Shown here: one piece after another, positions 10,000-19,456 of the stretch
Position numbering within the stretch: position 1 is the first letter of the stretch
How the letters are laid out: each line of letters opens with the position of its first letter
Assembly (NCBI GenBank): GCA_018814405.1
Contig: JAHIZO010000008.1
Location: forward strand, 62,001-126,000
Direction: 5' to 3'
DNA length: 64,000 nt
Source of the DNA: Gammaproteobacteria bacterium
GTDB taxonomy: Bacteria; Pseudomonadota; Gammaproteobacteria; Burkholderiales; Gallionellaceae
The notes under the pieces: model-generated
Told to the model about the DNA's origin: nothing
What the model saw: the letters and a program-made list of their open reading frames with translations, nothing else
Databases searched by the model: none
Program-made: the position numbers and the translations under genes

Positions 10000-10044
10000 A
10001 TGACACATACAGACCTCTCTTTGAAGACGACCTACTGGCGATGA
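10000..10044 (+). CDS. Candidate trp leader peptide, 14 codons
   Basis: This short frame encodes MTHTDLSLKTTYWR and ends in tandem TGA codons. Its start follows the gph stop by a single base, so it could be translated by reinitiation; I see no strong ribosome binding site of its own. A Tyr-Trp-Arg ending just before trpE is what a Trp-sensing leader would look like. Codons 4-7 contain the sequence complementary to the trpE ribosome binding site. That it is translated is inference. Confidence 0.5.
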   Translation: MTHTDLSLKTTYWR

Positions 10045-10106
10045 TGATCCTGCATCACCGGACGACACGTCCGCCCATGGTCATTGAAAAAACTTTAGAG
10101 AGGTCT
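10011..10106 (+). promoter_or_regulatory. trpE leader with anti-Shine-Dalgarno inverted repeat
   Basis: AGACCTCTCT at 10011-10020 is perfectly complementary over 10 nt to AGAGAGGTCT at 10097-10106, which is the ribosome binding site of trpE. Pairing would hide the site. Between the arms is a separate perfect 6-bp hairpin (CGGACG-ACA-CGTCCG, 10059-10073). There is no U-tract, so control of translation rather than a classical transcription terminator is the simpler reading. A ribosome on the leader frame would disturb the 5' arm. Confidence 0.6.
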
Positions 10107-10108
10107 TT

Positions 10109-11596
10109 ATGCTGTCCCCTATCACCCAAGAAGAATTCAACGCGCTAGCCACACAAGGCTACAACCGCATCCCGCTGGTCGCCGAGACTTTCGCCGACCT
10201 CGACACACCGCTAGCGCTGTATCTCAAACTGGCCAACAAGCCATTCTCTTATCTGCTCGAATCGGTACAAGGTGGCGAACGCTTCGGCCGCTATTCCTTC
10301 ATCGGCTTGCCCGCCGAGACACACATCTCGGTACGCGGACAAGCCGTCACGCTGAGCACACCACAGGGCGAGACCACACAACAAACCGACAACCCGCTCG
10401 ACTTCATCAGCGATTACCAAAAGCGTTTCAAGGTCGCGCCATTGTCCGACCTGCCGCGCTTCACCGGTGGACTTGCGGGTTACTTCGGTTACGACACCGT
10501 GCGTTACATCGAGCCGCGACTGGCCAAGACACAAAAACCGGATACGCTGGGCACACCCGACATCCTGTTGATGCTGACCGAGCAACTCGCGGTTATCGAC
10601 AACCTGTCCGGAAAGCTCACTTTCATCGTCTATGTCGATCCGTCGCAGGACGACGCCTATTCGCTGGGACGTGAACGTCTGCGCGAGCTGGTCGGCATGA
10701 TGCGACGCCCGGCAGAGATCCCGTTCGCACCACCCACCGAACAGGTCGAAGCAAGATCGGAGTTTGGTGAAGCCGCCTTCAAAGCGGCGGTAGAAAAGTC
10801 CAAGCAATACATCTTCGACGGCGACATCATGCAAGTGGTGATATCGCAGCGCATGTCGCAGCCCTTCCCGGCTTCGCCGTTGTCGCTGTATCGCGCACTG
10901 CGCAGCATCAATCCTTCGCCCTACATGTTCTATTACGACATGGGCGACCATCATGTGGTCGGTTCTTCGCCAGAAATATTGGCACGGCTGGAAGGCGAGA
11001 TGGTCACCGTGCGCCCCATCGCCGGAACGCGTCCGCGCGGCAAGACGCCGGAACAAGATGTCGCACTCGCTGAAGAACTATTGGCCGATCCCAAAGAACT
11101 GGCCGAGCACCTGATGCTGATCGACCTCGGTCGCAACGACATCGGCCGCGTGGCCGAACACGGCACGGTGAAGCTCACCGACAAGATGGTGATCGAGCGT
11201 TACTCGCACGTGATGCATATCGTCTCCAACGTCGAAGCCAAGTTGAAACAAGGTCTGGATGCCATGGACGTGCTGAAAGCCACCTTCCCCGCAGGGACTG
11301 TTTCTGGTGCAGCGAAAGTGCGCGCGATGGAGATCATCGACGAACTGGAACCTTCCAAGCGTGGCATCTATGCCGGTGCGGTCGGCTACCTCGGCTTCAA
11401 CGGCGACATGGATGTCGCCATCGCATTGCGCACCGCAGTCGTGAAAGACAAGACGCTATACGTGCAAGCGGGCGCGGGCATCGTTGCAGATTCCAATCCC
11501 GACAGCGAATGGATGGAAACGCAGAACAAGGCACGCGCGGTGCTGCGCGCGGCCGAGATGGTGATGGACGGGCTTGATGCCCAGAACCACCGATAG
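10109..11596 (+). CDS. trpE: Anthranilate synthase component I
   Basis: Converts chorismate plus ammonia or glutamine to anthranilate, the first step to tryptophan. The chorismate-binding domain shows [41 protein letters not shown] and [12 protein letters not shown]-like motifs (here [13 protein letters not shown]). The N-terminal region includes [16 protein letters not shown], matching the Trp feedback site. Length 495 is typical. It starts just after the masking-capable ribosome binding site described above and is followed by trpG after 9 nt. Confidence 0.97.
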   Translation: MLSPITQEEFNALATQGYNRIPLVAETFADLDTPLALYLKLANKPFSYLLESVQGGERFGRYSFIGLPAETHISVRGQAVTLSTPQGETTQQTDNPLDFISDYQKRFKVAPLSDLPRFTGGLAGYFGYDTVRYIEPRLAKTQKPDTLGTPDILLMLTEQLAVIDNLSGKLTFIVYVDPSQDDAYSLGRERLRELVGMMRRPAEIPFAPPTEQVEARSEFGEAAFKAAVEKSKQYIFDGDIMQVVISQRMSQPFPASPLSLYRALRSINPSPYMFYYDMGDHHVVGSSPEILARLEGEMVTVRPIAGTRPRGKTPEQDVALAEELLADPKELAEHLMLIDLGRNDIGRVAEHGTVKLTDKMVIERYSHVMHIVSNVEAKLKQGLDAMDVLKATFPAGTVSGAAKVRAMEIIDELEPSKRGIYAGAVGYLGFNGDMDVAIALRTAVVKDKTLYVQAGAGIVADSNPDSEWMETQNKARAVLRAAEMVMDGLDAQNHR

Positions 11597-11605
11597 GAGA
11601 ACACC

Positions 11606-12175
11606 ATGTTATTGATGATAGACAACTACGATTCCTTCACCTACAACCTGGTGCAATACTTCGCGGAACTCGGCGCGGATGTGGTGGTGAAACGCAACGA
11701 CGAGATCACAGTCGATGAGATCGCACAGATGAACCCGCAGCACTTGGTCATCTCGCCCGGCCCCTGCACACCGAACGAAGCCGGCATCTCGGTCGCCGCC
11801 ATCAAACAGTACGCGGGCAAGATACCGCTGCTCGGCGTGTGCCTCGGCCACCAGAGTATCGGCCAAGCTTTCGGCGGCAAGATCATCCATGCCAAGACCT
11901 TGATGCACGGCAAGACTTCGCTGATCAACCACCACAGCAACAGCGTGTTCACCGGCCTGCCGAATCCGTTCACCGCCACGCGTTACCATTCGCTGGTGAT
12001 CGAGCGCGAGACATTGCCGGATTGTTTGCAGATCACTGCGTGGACTGACGACGGCGAGATCATGGGCGTACGTCACAAGACCTTGCCGGTGCACGGCGTA
12101 CAGTTCCATCCCGAGTCCATCCTCACCGAACACGGGCACGACATGCTGAAGAACTTTCTGGAGGGCAAGCCATGA
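11606..12175 (+). CDS. trpG: Anthranilate synthase component II (glutamine amidotransferase)
   Basis: Class I glutamine amidotransferase that supplies ammonia to TrpE; the same protein often also serves PabB in folate synthesis. The catalytic triad is visible as GVCLGHQ (Cys near residue 79) and the C-terminal [10 protein letters not shown] (His and Glu). The oxyanion segment [11 protein letters not shown] is also present. A GGAG site precedes the start, and the stop overlaps trpD by 4 nt. Confidence 0.97.
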   Translation: MLLMIDNYDSFTYNLVQYFAELGADVVVKRNDEITVDEIAQMNPQHLVISPGPCTPNEAGISVAAIKQYAGKIPLLGVCLGHQSIGQAFGGKIIHAKTLMHGKTSLINHHSNSVFTGLPNPFTATRYHSLVIERETLPDCLQITAWTDDGEIMGVRHKTLPVHGVQFHPESILTEHGHDMLKNFLEGKP

Positions 12176-13188
12176 AGCCGCAAGACGCACTCAAACGCAT
12201 CATCGAACATCGCGAGATATTCCATGACGAGATGGTGTCGCTGATGCGCCAGATCATGGGCGGAGAAGTCTCACCTGTGATGATCGCCGCCATCATCACC
12301 GGCCTGCGCGTGAAGAAAGAGACCATCGGCGAAATTGCCGGTGCAGCCAGCGTGATGCGCGAGCTTTCCACCAAAGTGGAGATGGCCGACGATCCAAGAT
12401 TGGTAGACACCTGCGGCACCGGCGGTGACGGCGCGCACACTTTCAACATCTCCACCGCCTCGGCATTCGTCGCCGCGGCGGCAGGTGCGAAGATCGCCAA
12501 GCACGGCGGTCGCTCTGTCTCCTCGCAATCGGGCAGTGCCGATGTACTGGAAGCGCTGGGCATCAATATCAATCTGTCGCCGGTACAAGCTGCGCAGTGC
12601 ATCAACGATGTCGGCTTCGGTTTCATGTTCGCGCCCAACTATCACAGCGCGATGAAGCACGCCGCGCCGGTGCGCAAAGAACTGGGCATCCGCACCCTGT
12701 TCAACATCCTTGGCCCGCTGACCAATCCTGCCGGTGCAAAACAACAATTGCTGGGTGTGTTCCATCGCGACTTGGTCGGCATCCAAGCGCGCGTGTTGCA
12801 GCGTCTGGGCAGCAAGCGCGTGATGGTGGTGCACGGTGCTGACGGACTGGACGAGATCACCATCACTGGTGAAACCCTCGTGGCCGAACTCAAGGACGGC
12901 GATGTACGCGAATACACCATCCACCCCGAGCAGTTCGGTTTGAGCACCGCCTCGCTGGACGACATCCATACCGACAGCGTGCAAGCTTCGCGCGACATGA
13001 TCCTCGACGTGCTGGAGAATCAACAAAGCGCGGCTCTGGATATCGTGTTGCTCAATGCGGGCGCTTCCATCTATCTCGCCGGACTGACCGACACGCTGGA
13101 GTTGGGCATCAAGAAAGCCGCCGAAGTCATCGCAAGCGGCGCGGCAAAGGCCAAACTGGCGCAACTGGTTCTGGTCAGCAACGCGTAA
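12172..13188 (+). CDS. trpD: Anthranilate phosphoribosyltransferase
   Basis: Transfers phosphoribose from PRPP to anthranilate. The PRPP-binding motif DTCGTGGDG and the anthranilate/PRPP segment [21 protein letters not shown] are present, and 338 residues is usual. It is coupled to trpG by ATGA. In many proteobacteria trpC follows directly; here it does not, and trpC is found about 32 kb away. A 12-codon frame (13188-13226) overlaps its stop instead. Confidence 0.97.
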   Translation: MKPQDALKRIIEHREIFHDEMVSLMRQIMGGEVSPVMIAAIITGLRVKKETIGEIAGAASVMRELSTKVEMADDPRLVDTCGTGGDGAHTFNISTASAFVAAAAGAKIAKHGGRSVSSQSGSADVLEALGININLSPVQAAQCINDVGFGFMFAPNYHSAMKHAAPVRKELGIRTLFNILGPLTNPAGAKQQLLGVFHRDLVGIQARVLQRLGSKRVMVVHGADGLDEITITGETLVAELKDGDVREYTIHPEQFGLSTASLDDIHTDSVQASRDMILDVLENQQSAALDIVLLNAGASIYLAGLTDTLELGIKKAAEVIASGAAKAKLAQLVLVSNA

Positions 13189-13226
13189 TGGATCTGCTCG
13201 ATTCGCGCCTCCTGCTCGCCGACTAA
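13188..13226 (+). other. 12-codon frame between trpD and relA
   Basis: A short frame encoding [12 protein letters not shown] starts in the trpD stop (TAATG) and ends 14 nt before the relA start. relA has no clear ribosome binding site, so this frame could carry ribosomes toward it. Whether it is translated is unknown, and the overlap could be chance. Confidence 0.3.
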
Positions 13227-13240
13227 GCAACGCACTCGCG

Positions 13241-15190
13241 ATGGTTTCAGTACAGCATCAATTCCCGCCACTCACCGGAGACGACAGCACAGACATCCAG
13301 AGTTGGGTGTCTGCACTGTCCGGCACGTTCGAAGCCCAAGAGATCGAGCTGATCAAGCAGGCTTGTGAATTCGCTGCCCCGCTCTACCAAGGCAGCACCG
13401 ACATCACCGGCACACCGCTGTTGCAACACGCGCTAGGGTCAGCTGCGATCTTGATCGGCCTCAATATGGATCACGAGGCCATCGCCGCCACCGCCCTGCA
13501 CGCCGTGCCCGACTTTCTGCCAGATGCACCAACGATATTGAAAGAACGCTTCGGCCCCAATGTCGCGGGGCTGGTGGACGGCATCTCGCGCATGGAACAT
13601 GTGCGTCAGTTCAGCGAAGTGCGCGGCACGCAGGGTGCGGAGGAGGCAGCGCAGCAAGTTGAGACACTGCGCAAGATGTTGCTGGCGATGGTGGAAGATA
13701 TTCGCGTGGTGTTGATCAAACTCGCCGAACGTACGCAGACCTTGCGTCATCTCTCACATGCAGACGAGGCCGTGCAACGACAAGTCGCGCAAGATACTCA
13801 AAGCATCTTCGCACCACTCGCCAACCGCCTCGGTGTGTGGCAGATCAAGTGGGAGTTGGAAGACCTTTCCATGCGCTATCTGGAACCGGGGCTGTACAAA
13901 CAGATCGCCAAGTCGCTGGACGAGAAGCGCGTGGATAGAGAACGTTACATCACTGACCTCGTCGCACAACTGCAGCAGACGTTGAAAGACGCGGGCATCG
14001 ACGGCGAAGTGAGCGGCCGCCCCAAACACATCTACAGCATCATCAACAAGATGAAGCGCAAGCATCTCGACTTCGACGAGTTGTATGACGTGCGTGCAGT
14101 GCGCATCCTAGTGGACGACATCGAGCAATGTTATGCCGCGCTATCGCTGGTGCACGAACTGTGGCTGCCAATACAAAAAGAGTTCGACGACTACATCGCC
14201 AAACCAAAACCCAACGGCTACAGCTCGCTTCACACCGCCGTACTCGGCCCGCGCCGACTGTCGGTGGAAGTGCAGATACGCACACGGCAGATGCATCACG
14301 ATTCCGAACTCGGCGTCGCCGCGCACTGGCGCTACAAAGAGAACAAAAAGTCCGAAGGTGGTCTGGACGAGAAAGTGGCTTGGCTGCGTCAGGTGCTGGC
14401 ATGGAAAGCTGAACTGGCAGACAGCGGCGAATTGCAGGAACAGCTCAGCAATGAATTGATTCAGGATCGTGTGTATGTGCTGACCCCGCAAGGCAAGGTG
14501 ATCGACCTCCCCACAGGCGCGACGCCGGTGGACTTCGCCTATGTGCTGCACACCAACCTAGGCCATCGCACACGCGGCGCAAAAGTGGACGGCAACATCG
14601 TGCCACTCAAGCACCAATTGCAGACCGGCCAGCGCGTCGAGATACTCACCGTCAAACAAGGTGGCCCCAGCCGCGACTGGGCCAATCCGCAACTCGGCTA
14701 TCTGAAGAGCTCACGTGCACGCGCCAAAGTGCGCCACTGGTTCTCGGAACAGAATTTGGACGACAGTATTTCGCAGGGACGCGCACTGCTGGATCGCGAA
14801 CTACATCGTGTCGGCGTCAACGACATCAATCTGGAAAAGCTCGCCCAGCAACTGCGTTACAACAAACCGGACGATCTGTACGCCGCACTCGGTCGTGGCG
14901 ACATCACCCCGCGCCGCGCCAGCCTTGCGCTGGTACGAGAAGCGCCGCCACAGCGCAAGGTCGCATCAAGCAGTGGCCAATCGCCAGTGCCCAAACGCGT
15001 ATCGATCGAAGGCGAGAGCAGCTTGACCTACAAATTCGCACTGTGCTGCCATCCCGCATTCCCTGCCCACATCATCGGCTACGTCACCCGCGACCGCGGC
15101 ATCACTATCCACCGCCACGACTGCCCCTTCATGCAGCGCGTACCGGAAGAGCGCGAGGATAGGTTGCTGGATGCGAAGTGGACGAGCTAA
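13241..15190 (+). CDS. relA: RelA-type (p)ppGpp synthetase lacking the ACT domain
   Basis: Stringent-response enzyme that makes (p)ppGpp from ATP and GTP or GDP. The N-terminal hydrolase domain looks dead: the HD pair is replaced by His-Ala (LHAVPDF, about residues 86-92). The synthetase domain carries EFDD at residues 314-317, the acidic ExDD motif that marks monofunctional RelA. A TGS domain follows at about residues 410-470, then the zinc-finger-like region with CC at 602-603. The protein stops at 649, about 80-95 residues short of usual RelA (roughly 740), so the C-terminal ACT/RRM domain is missing. Confidence 0.93.
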   Translation: MVSVQHQFPPLTGDDSTDIQSWVSALSGTFEAQEIELIKQACEFAAPLYQGSTDITGTPLLQHALGSAAILIGLNMDHEAIAATALHAVPDFLPDAPTILKERFGPNVAGLVDGISRMEHVRQFSEVRGTQGAEEAAQQVETLRKMLLAMVEDIRVVLIKLAERTQTLRHLSHADEAVQRQVAQDTQSIFAPLANRLGVWQIKWELEDLSMRYLEPGLYKQIAKSLDEKRVDRERYITDLVAQLQQTLKDAGIDGEVSGRPKHIYSIINKMKRKHLDFDELYDVRAVRILVDDIEQCYAALSLVHELWLPIQKEFDDYIAKPKPNGYSSLHTAVLGPRRLSVEVQIRTRQMHHDSELGVAAHWRYKENKKSEGGLDEKVAWLRQVLAWKAELADSGELQEQLSNELIQDRVYVLTPQGKVIDLPTGATPVDFAYVLHTNLGHRTRGAKVDGNIVPLKHQLQTGQRVEILTVKQGGPSRDWANPQLGYLKSSRARAKVRHWFSEQNLDDSISQGRALLDRELHRVGVNDINLEKLAQQLRYNKPDDLYAALGRGDITPRRASLALVREAPPQRKVASSSGQSPVPKRVSIEGESSLTYKFALCCHPAFPAHIIGYVTRDRGITIHRHDCPFMQRVPEEREDRLLDAKWTS

Positions 15191-15266
15191 AGCGATCCGC
15201 CTGAGCTTGGCTTTATTATTCAGTACCCGTCCACGACGTTTTCCATCAGGTCAATGAGGAGGAAAT

Positions 15267-16559
15267 ATGGATACGCAGACTACTTCAAAGAAGATGCTTT
15301 CTTTTCTTGATCCGGCACAGCCACAGCCTTGGGCAAGCTTCATCGAACAGATCGACCGCGTGGCGCCGCACCTCGGAAAGCTCGGTTACTGGCTGGATAC
15401 CCTAAAGCATCCCAAACGTGTGTTTTATGTCGGGATACCGATTCGTCGTGATGACGGCACGCTGGAACATTTCGAAGGCTACCGGGTGCATCACAATCTT
15501 TCGCGCGGTCCGGGAAAAGGTGGCGTTCGTTTTCATCCAAACGTATCGATGAATGAGGTGATGGCATTGTCAGGCTGGATGACGATCAAAAATGCTGCAT
15601 TGAATCTTCCATTCGGCGGTGCGAAGGGCGGGGTGCGGGTCGATCCGGCTTCGTTGTCGACCGGCGAACTGGAGCGACTGACGCGCCGCTACACCTCCGA
15701 GATTGGCATCCTTATCGGCCCAAACAAGGATATTCCCGCTCCCGATGTCGGCACCAACGAACAGACCATGTCGTGGATGATGGATACCTATTCGGTCAAT
15801 CAGGGTGCCACGGTGTCTGGCGTCGTGACGGGCAAGCCGATCAGTCTGGGCGGCAGCTTGGGGCGTCGCGAGGCAACCGGCCGCGGTGTATTTGTCACAG
15901 CGCGTGAAGCCGGATTGCTGCAGGGGGTGGCGATGAAAGATGCGCGAGTGGTGATACAGGGTTTCGGCAATGTGGGTTCGGTGGCCGCACAATGTTTTGC
16001 GGCGGCGGGTGCGCGAGTCGTTGCGCTGCAGGATGCCAGCGGCAGCGTGAGCAATCCGGATGGTATAGATGTCGAGGCTGCCATTGCGTGTGTCAAAGCA
16101 GGCGACCGGCTTGTTGATATGCCGGGTGTGGAGGTGATCAGTGCGGAGGATTTCTGGAATATTCCAAGCGACTATCTGGTACCGGCAGCACTCGAAGGAC
16201 AGATCGATGCATCGCTCGCAGAACGCCTCGACACAAAGATCATCGTCGAGGGTGCCAACGGCCCAACGCTGCCTGAAGCAGATGATGTACTCGCCAAGCG
16301 CGGCATCACGGTCGTACCGGATGTGGTTGCCAATGCGGGCGGCGTCACAGTCAGCTATTTCGAATGGGTGCAGGATTTCTCCAGTTTCTTTTGGAGCGAG
16401 CAGGAAATCAATCAACGACTGGAAAGCATCATGTCTGCCGCGTTTCATTCGGTCGCCGAGCTTGCCGTGGAGCGCAAGGTATCGCTGCGCACTGCCGCCT
16501 TCATCATCGCCTGTACTAGAATATTGGCAGCGCGTGACCGGCGCGGGCTGTATCCCTGA
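15267..16559 (+). CDS. Glu/Leu/Phe/Val-type glutamate dehydrogenase
   Basis: Catalyses reversible oxidative deamination of glutamate to 2-oxoglutarate and ammonia. The dimerisation domain holds the substrate segment [10 protein letters not shown] and the catalytic-Lys region [10 protein letters not shown]; the Rossmann nucleotide-binding motif is GFGNVGS. The length (430) resembles the hexameric catabolic GudB/RocG group, suggesting NAD preference, but cofactor choice cannot be read off with certainty. A strong GAGGAGG-type ribosome binding site precedes ATG 15267. It stands alone between relA and the phn-like operon. Confidence 0.92.
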   Translation: MDTQTTSKKMLSFLDPAQPQPWASFIEQIDRVAPHLGKLGYWLDTLKHPKRVFYVGIPIRRDDGTLEHFEGYRVHHNLSRGPGKGGVRFHPNVSMNEVMALSGWMTIKNAALNLPFGGAKGGVRVDPASLSTGELERLTRRYTSEIGILIGPNKDIPAPDVGTNEQTMSWMMDTYSVNQGATVSGVVTGKPISLGGSLGRREATGRGVFVTAREAGLLQGVAMKDARVVIQGFGNVGSVAAQCFAAAGARVVALQDASGSVSNPDGIDVEAAIACVKAGDRLVDMPGVEVISAEDFWNIPSDYLVPAALEGQIDASLAERLDTKIIVEGANGPTLPEADDVLAKRGITVVPDVVANAGGVTVSYFEWVQDFSSFFWSEQEINQRLESIMSAAFHSVAELAVERKVSLRTAAFIIACTRILAARDRRGLYP

Positions 16560-16940
16560 GTTTTAGCCTCGCAATTTTCCATCCAGCAAATTCCCTTGCC
16601 CACTTAGGCAAAGGGGAAATGCGTTCTGGATAACCCGCCGCCTCTGTTAAACTGCGCGCCGCTGTCGTTTCTGGTTTTGTTCGGCTCGCCGTAGCGCCGC
16701 TCCATTTTCATGGATCGGGTCAGACGGTCCGCGTGTAGCTGACATCATCTAGAAGCGATGGAATGTGCCGTATCAACGCGCTGCCAGTGTGCAGGTCTGC
16801 AGATCCTATGAGGTACGAAGCTTTGTCGCCGCGCTTGCATCGCAAGCACGCACTCGCTTTTTTCGTCCATGTCGCATGGACGTCGTTCGTCATTTCTGTT
16901 CTCCCCTGCTCTGTCGGCGCCCATAACTTAAAGGGTCGTC
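16560..16940 (+). other. 381-nt structured region ahead of the phnD-like gene
   Basis: No convincing gene is present. After gdh there is a hairpin at 16591-16618 (TTGCC/GGCAA plus flanking C/G pairs) without a U-tract. Close to the downstream gene are two strong three-base-loop hairpins: GCTTGC-ATC-GCAAGC at 16833-16847 and CGTCCATG-TCG-CATGGACG at 16864-16882, separated by CGCACTCGCTTTTTT-like sequence. The first hairpin followed by the T-run (from 16858) resembles an intrinsic terminator, so this could be an attenuated leader. I do not recognise a known riboswitch. Confidence 0.5.
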
Positions 16941-17810
16941 ATGTCTTCTTCAAAAATCATCAAAGCATTCTTTGCTATCGCTTTCGCTTCGGTCACATTG
17001 CTGACCGCCAGCCTGTCTCAAGCCCAACCGGTGTTGCGCGTTTCCGCCATCCCCGATGAATCCCCGACCGAGTTGCAACGCAAGTTCAAACCGCTGGGCG
17101 AGTATCTGGAAAAGAAACTGGGCATGAAAGTCGAGTTCACACCCGTCACCGATTACGCCGCTTCCGTTGAAGGTTTGATCAACGACAAACTGGATATGGT
17201 GTGGTTCGGCGGTTTCACTTTCGTGCAAGCCAATGTACGCAGCCACGGCAAGGTGACCCCGCTGGTGCAACGTGCTGAGGACGAGAAGTTCCAGTCCGTG
17301 TTCATCACCACACATGCTGACATCACTTCGCTGAAAGACCTGAAAGGCAAGACCTTCACTTTCGGTTCCGAGTCTTCCACTTCCGGTCACCTGATGCCGC
17401 GCTCTTTCTTGCTGGCTGCGCACATCGATCCTGAAAACGATATGAAGCGCATCGCTTTCTCCGGCGCACATGATGCGACCGTCGCCGCAGTGGCCGGTGG
17501 CAAGGTGGACGCGGGCGCACTGAACATCTCGGTGTGGAACAAGCTGGTGGCAGCAGGCAAGGTCGACACCAAAGCCGTGCATGTGTTCTACACCACACCG
17601 GGCTACTACGATTACAACTGGACCGTGCGTTCCGACATGGCTCCCGCGCTGCGCGAGAAACTGGCCAAGGCTTTCCTCGACCTGAATGCGAACGATGCGC
17701 ACGACAAGGCGATCCTCGATCTGCAACGCGCAACCAGCTTCATCCGCACCAAGGCTGAGAACTACAGCGCGATCGAGACTGCTGCACGCAGCGCAGGTCT
17801 GCTGAAGTAA
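16941..17810 (+). CDS. PhnD-like periplasmic binding protein of a phosphonate/phosphite-type ABC importer
   Basis: A cleavable signal peptide ends at about residue 29 (SLSQAQ). The mature protein begins VLRVSAIPDESP and keeps the PhnD features: DMVWFGGFTFVQA, LKGKTFTFGSESSTSGH and AAVAGGKVDAGAL. Members of this family bind phosphonates, phosphite, methylphosphonate or 2-aminoethylphosphonate, and substrate cannot be assigned from sequence alone. An AAGGG site precedes ATG 16941. It heads a four-gene transport operon. Confidence 0.88.
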   Translation: MSSSKIIKAFFAIAFASVTLLTASLSQAQPVLRVSAIPDESPTELQRKFKPLGEYLEKKLGMKVEFTPVTDYAASVEGLINDKLDMVWFGGFTFVQANVRSHGKVTPLVQRAEDEKFQSVFITTHADITSLKDLKGKTFTFGSESSTSGHLMPRSFLLAAHIDPENDMKRIAFSGAHDATVAAVAGGKVDAGALNISVWNKLVAAGKVDTKAVHVFYTTPGYYDYNWTVRSDMAPALREKLAKAFLDLNANDAHDKAILDLQRATSFIRTKAENYSAIETAARSAGLLK

Positions 17811-17812
17811 GC

Positions 17813-18631
17813 ATGTCGTTCGTATTACGCGAAGTCAGCGTGCGCCATGCTTCGGCGGCGCGCGCCGACTTGGGCCATGCTTTGAATGCAGTGACGCTGA
17901 CGATAGAACAAGGCGAGCAGATCGCCTTGATCGGCCCGTCGGGTGCGGGCAAGACGACCTTGCTGCATACGCTGGCCTGCGCCCATCCGCCGACTTCCGG
18001 TGAGTTCTCTGTGTTCGATACGCAACCGTGGACGCTGCAACATGCGGCGCGCCATGTGTTGCGCGCCCGGCTGTTCCTCGCACCGCAGACACCGCCACTG
18101 CCACCACGGCAGCGTGTGGTGACGGCGGTGCTGGCGGGCTGTCTGCCGCAATGGGGTTTTTGGAAAAGTATCGCGTCTCTGATCAAGCCTCGCGATGCAG
18201 ACACTGCATATGACGCGTTGGCGCGTTTCGATCTGCAAGACAAATTGTATTCACGTGTGGATCGCTTGTCGGGCGGTGAACGTCAGCGCTGCGGTATGGC
18301 TCGCTTGCTGGTCTCGAATGCCGATGCGTTCCTAGTGGATGAGCCGCTATCCGCGCTCGACCCGACCTTGTCGCGGCAGACACTGCACACCTTGCAAGCT
18401 GAAGCTGCGACGCGCAACGCCACACTGGTGTGCAGCCTGCATCAGGTAGAACTGGCACTGGAATATTTCCCGCGCATCATCGCGCTGCGTGATGGGCGTG
18501 TGGTGTTCGATGCACCGCGTGCAGAGGTGACGCAAGAGATGATCGCCGCGCTATATCGCAATGCAAAAAATGATGCGCCAGCTGCGGTGACAACACCTGT
18601 ACTGGAACCGGCTGAAACACATTTCGCATGA
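17813..18631 (+). CDS. PhnC-like ABC transporter ATPase
   Basis: Energises the importer. Walker A is GPSGAGKTTLL, the Q-loop Gln lies in FLAPQTPP, the ABC signature is LSGGERQR, Walker B is AFLVDEPLSALDP and the switch His is in SLHQ, so all catalytic elements are intact. The start follows the phnD-like stop by 2 nt and its end overlaps the first permease as ATGA. The last 25 residues are a Pro/Thr/Glu-rich tail not needed for catalysis. Confidence 0.92.
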   Translation: MSFVLREVSVRHASAARADLGHALNAVTLTIEQGEQIALIGPSGAGKTTLLHTLACAHPPTSGEFSVFDTQPWTLQHAARHVLRARLFLAPQTPPLPPRQRVVTAVLAGCLPQWGFWKSIASLIKPRDADTAYDALARFDLQDKLYSRVDRLSGGERQRCGMARLLVSNADAFLVDEPLSALDPTLSRQTLHTLQAEAATRNATLVCSLHQVELALEYFPRIIALRDGRVVFDAPRAEVTQEMIAALYRNAKNDAPAAVTTPVLEPAETHFA

Positions 18632-19455
18632 AAGTACGCAGCGCCCATCCCGACCCCGCCTGGCGTGGTCGCATCACCGCCACTGTGATCGCACTGATCC
18701 TGCTGTGGCCGATGTTGGTCGCCAGCGAATTCAAACCGTGGATATTGTTCGATGCGCAGAGTTTGAATGCGACTTGGGGATTCCTGTGCGGCTTCTTCCC
18801 GCCTGCGCATTCCAGCGAGTTTCTGGCACTGATGCTGGAAGCGACTTGGCAGACCGTCGCCATCGCCACCGCCGGACTCGCACTGGCATTGCTTGGGGCG
18901 ATCCCGCTGACATTGCTGGCGACGGAATCATTGTCTATCTCTCGCTTGGAGTCGGGACGCATGCGTTTTGCTGGTACGTTCGTTCGACAATGCGCACGCT
19001 GGTTGCTGGTGGTGTTGCGCAGCGTGCCGGAACTGGTGTGGGCGTTGTTGCTGGTGCGAATCGTCGGCCTCGGCCCGACGGCGGGCGTGCTGGCGATCGC
19101 GCTGACCTACAGCGGCATGCTCGGCAAAGTCTATGCCGAGATATTGGAATCATCCGAGACACATGCCAGCGAAGCCTTGCTGCAGAACGGCAGCAGCCGA
19201 CTGGCCGCCTTGTTCTACGGCGCACTGCCCGCCGCGGGTTCCGAACTGGTGTCGTACACCACCTATCGCTGGGAATGTGCGATACGCGGTTCGGTGGTGA
19301 TGGGTTTTGTCGGCGCGGGCGGCATCGGCCAGCGCATGGATGAGTCGATGAAGATGTTGGCGGGCGCGGAAGTGTCCACCATGCTGATCATCTTCGTATT
19401 GCTGGTGGCCGGTGCCGATCTGGTCAGCACTTTCTTACGCAAGAAGTTGGGCTGA
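18628..19455 (+). CDS. PhnE-like ABC permease, first subunit
   Basis: Inner-membrane permease of the PhnE type with about six hydrophobic segments. The cytoplasmic coupling loop that contacts the ATPase is recognisable as the stretch around LLQNGSSRLAALFYGALP, and the conserved RWECAIRGSVVMGFVGAGGIG follows. It is coupled to the ATPase gene by a 4-nt overlap and leads directly into a second permease. Confidence 0.88.
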   Translation: MKVRSAHPDPAWRGRITATVIALILLWPMLVASEFKPWILFDAQSLNATWGFLCGFFPPAHSSEFLALMLEATWQTVAIATAGLALALLGAIPLTLLATESLSISRLESGRMRFAGTFVRQCARWLLVVLRSVPELVWALLLVRIVGLGPTAGVLAIALTYSGMLGKVYAEILESSETHASEALLQNGSSRLAALFYGALPAAGSELVSYTTYRWECAIRGSVVMGFVGAGGIGQRMDESMKMLAGAEVSTMLIIFVLLVAGADLVSTFLRKKLG

Positions 19456-19456
19456 G

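Noticed and set aside
10211-11056. 281-codon open frame opposite trpE
   Set aside because: Antisense shadow of trpE; Arg/His-rich composition and no recognisable domain.
12271-13230. 319-codon open frame opposite trpD
   Set aside because: Fully covered by trpD with all its motifs; no independent support.
16763-17059. 98-codon frame running through the leader into phnD
   Set aside because: Out of frame with phnD, crosses the two hairpins and has no ribosome binding site or conserved features; the region looks like untranslated leader.
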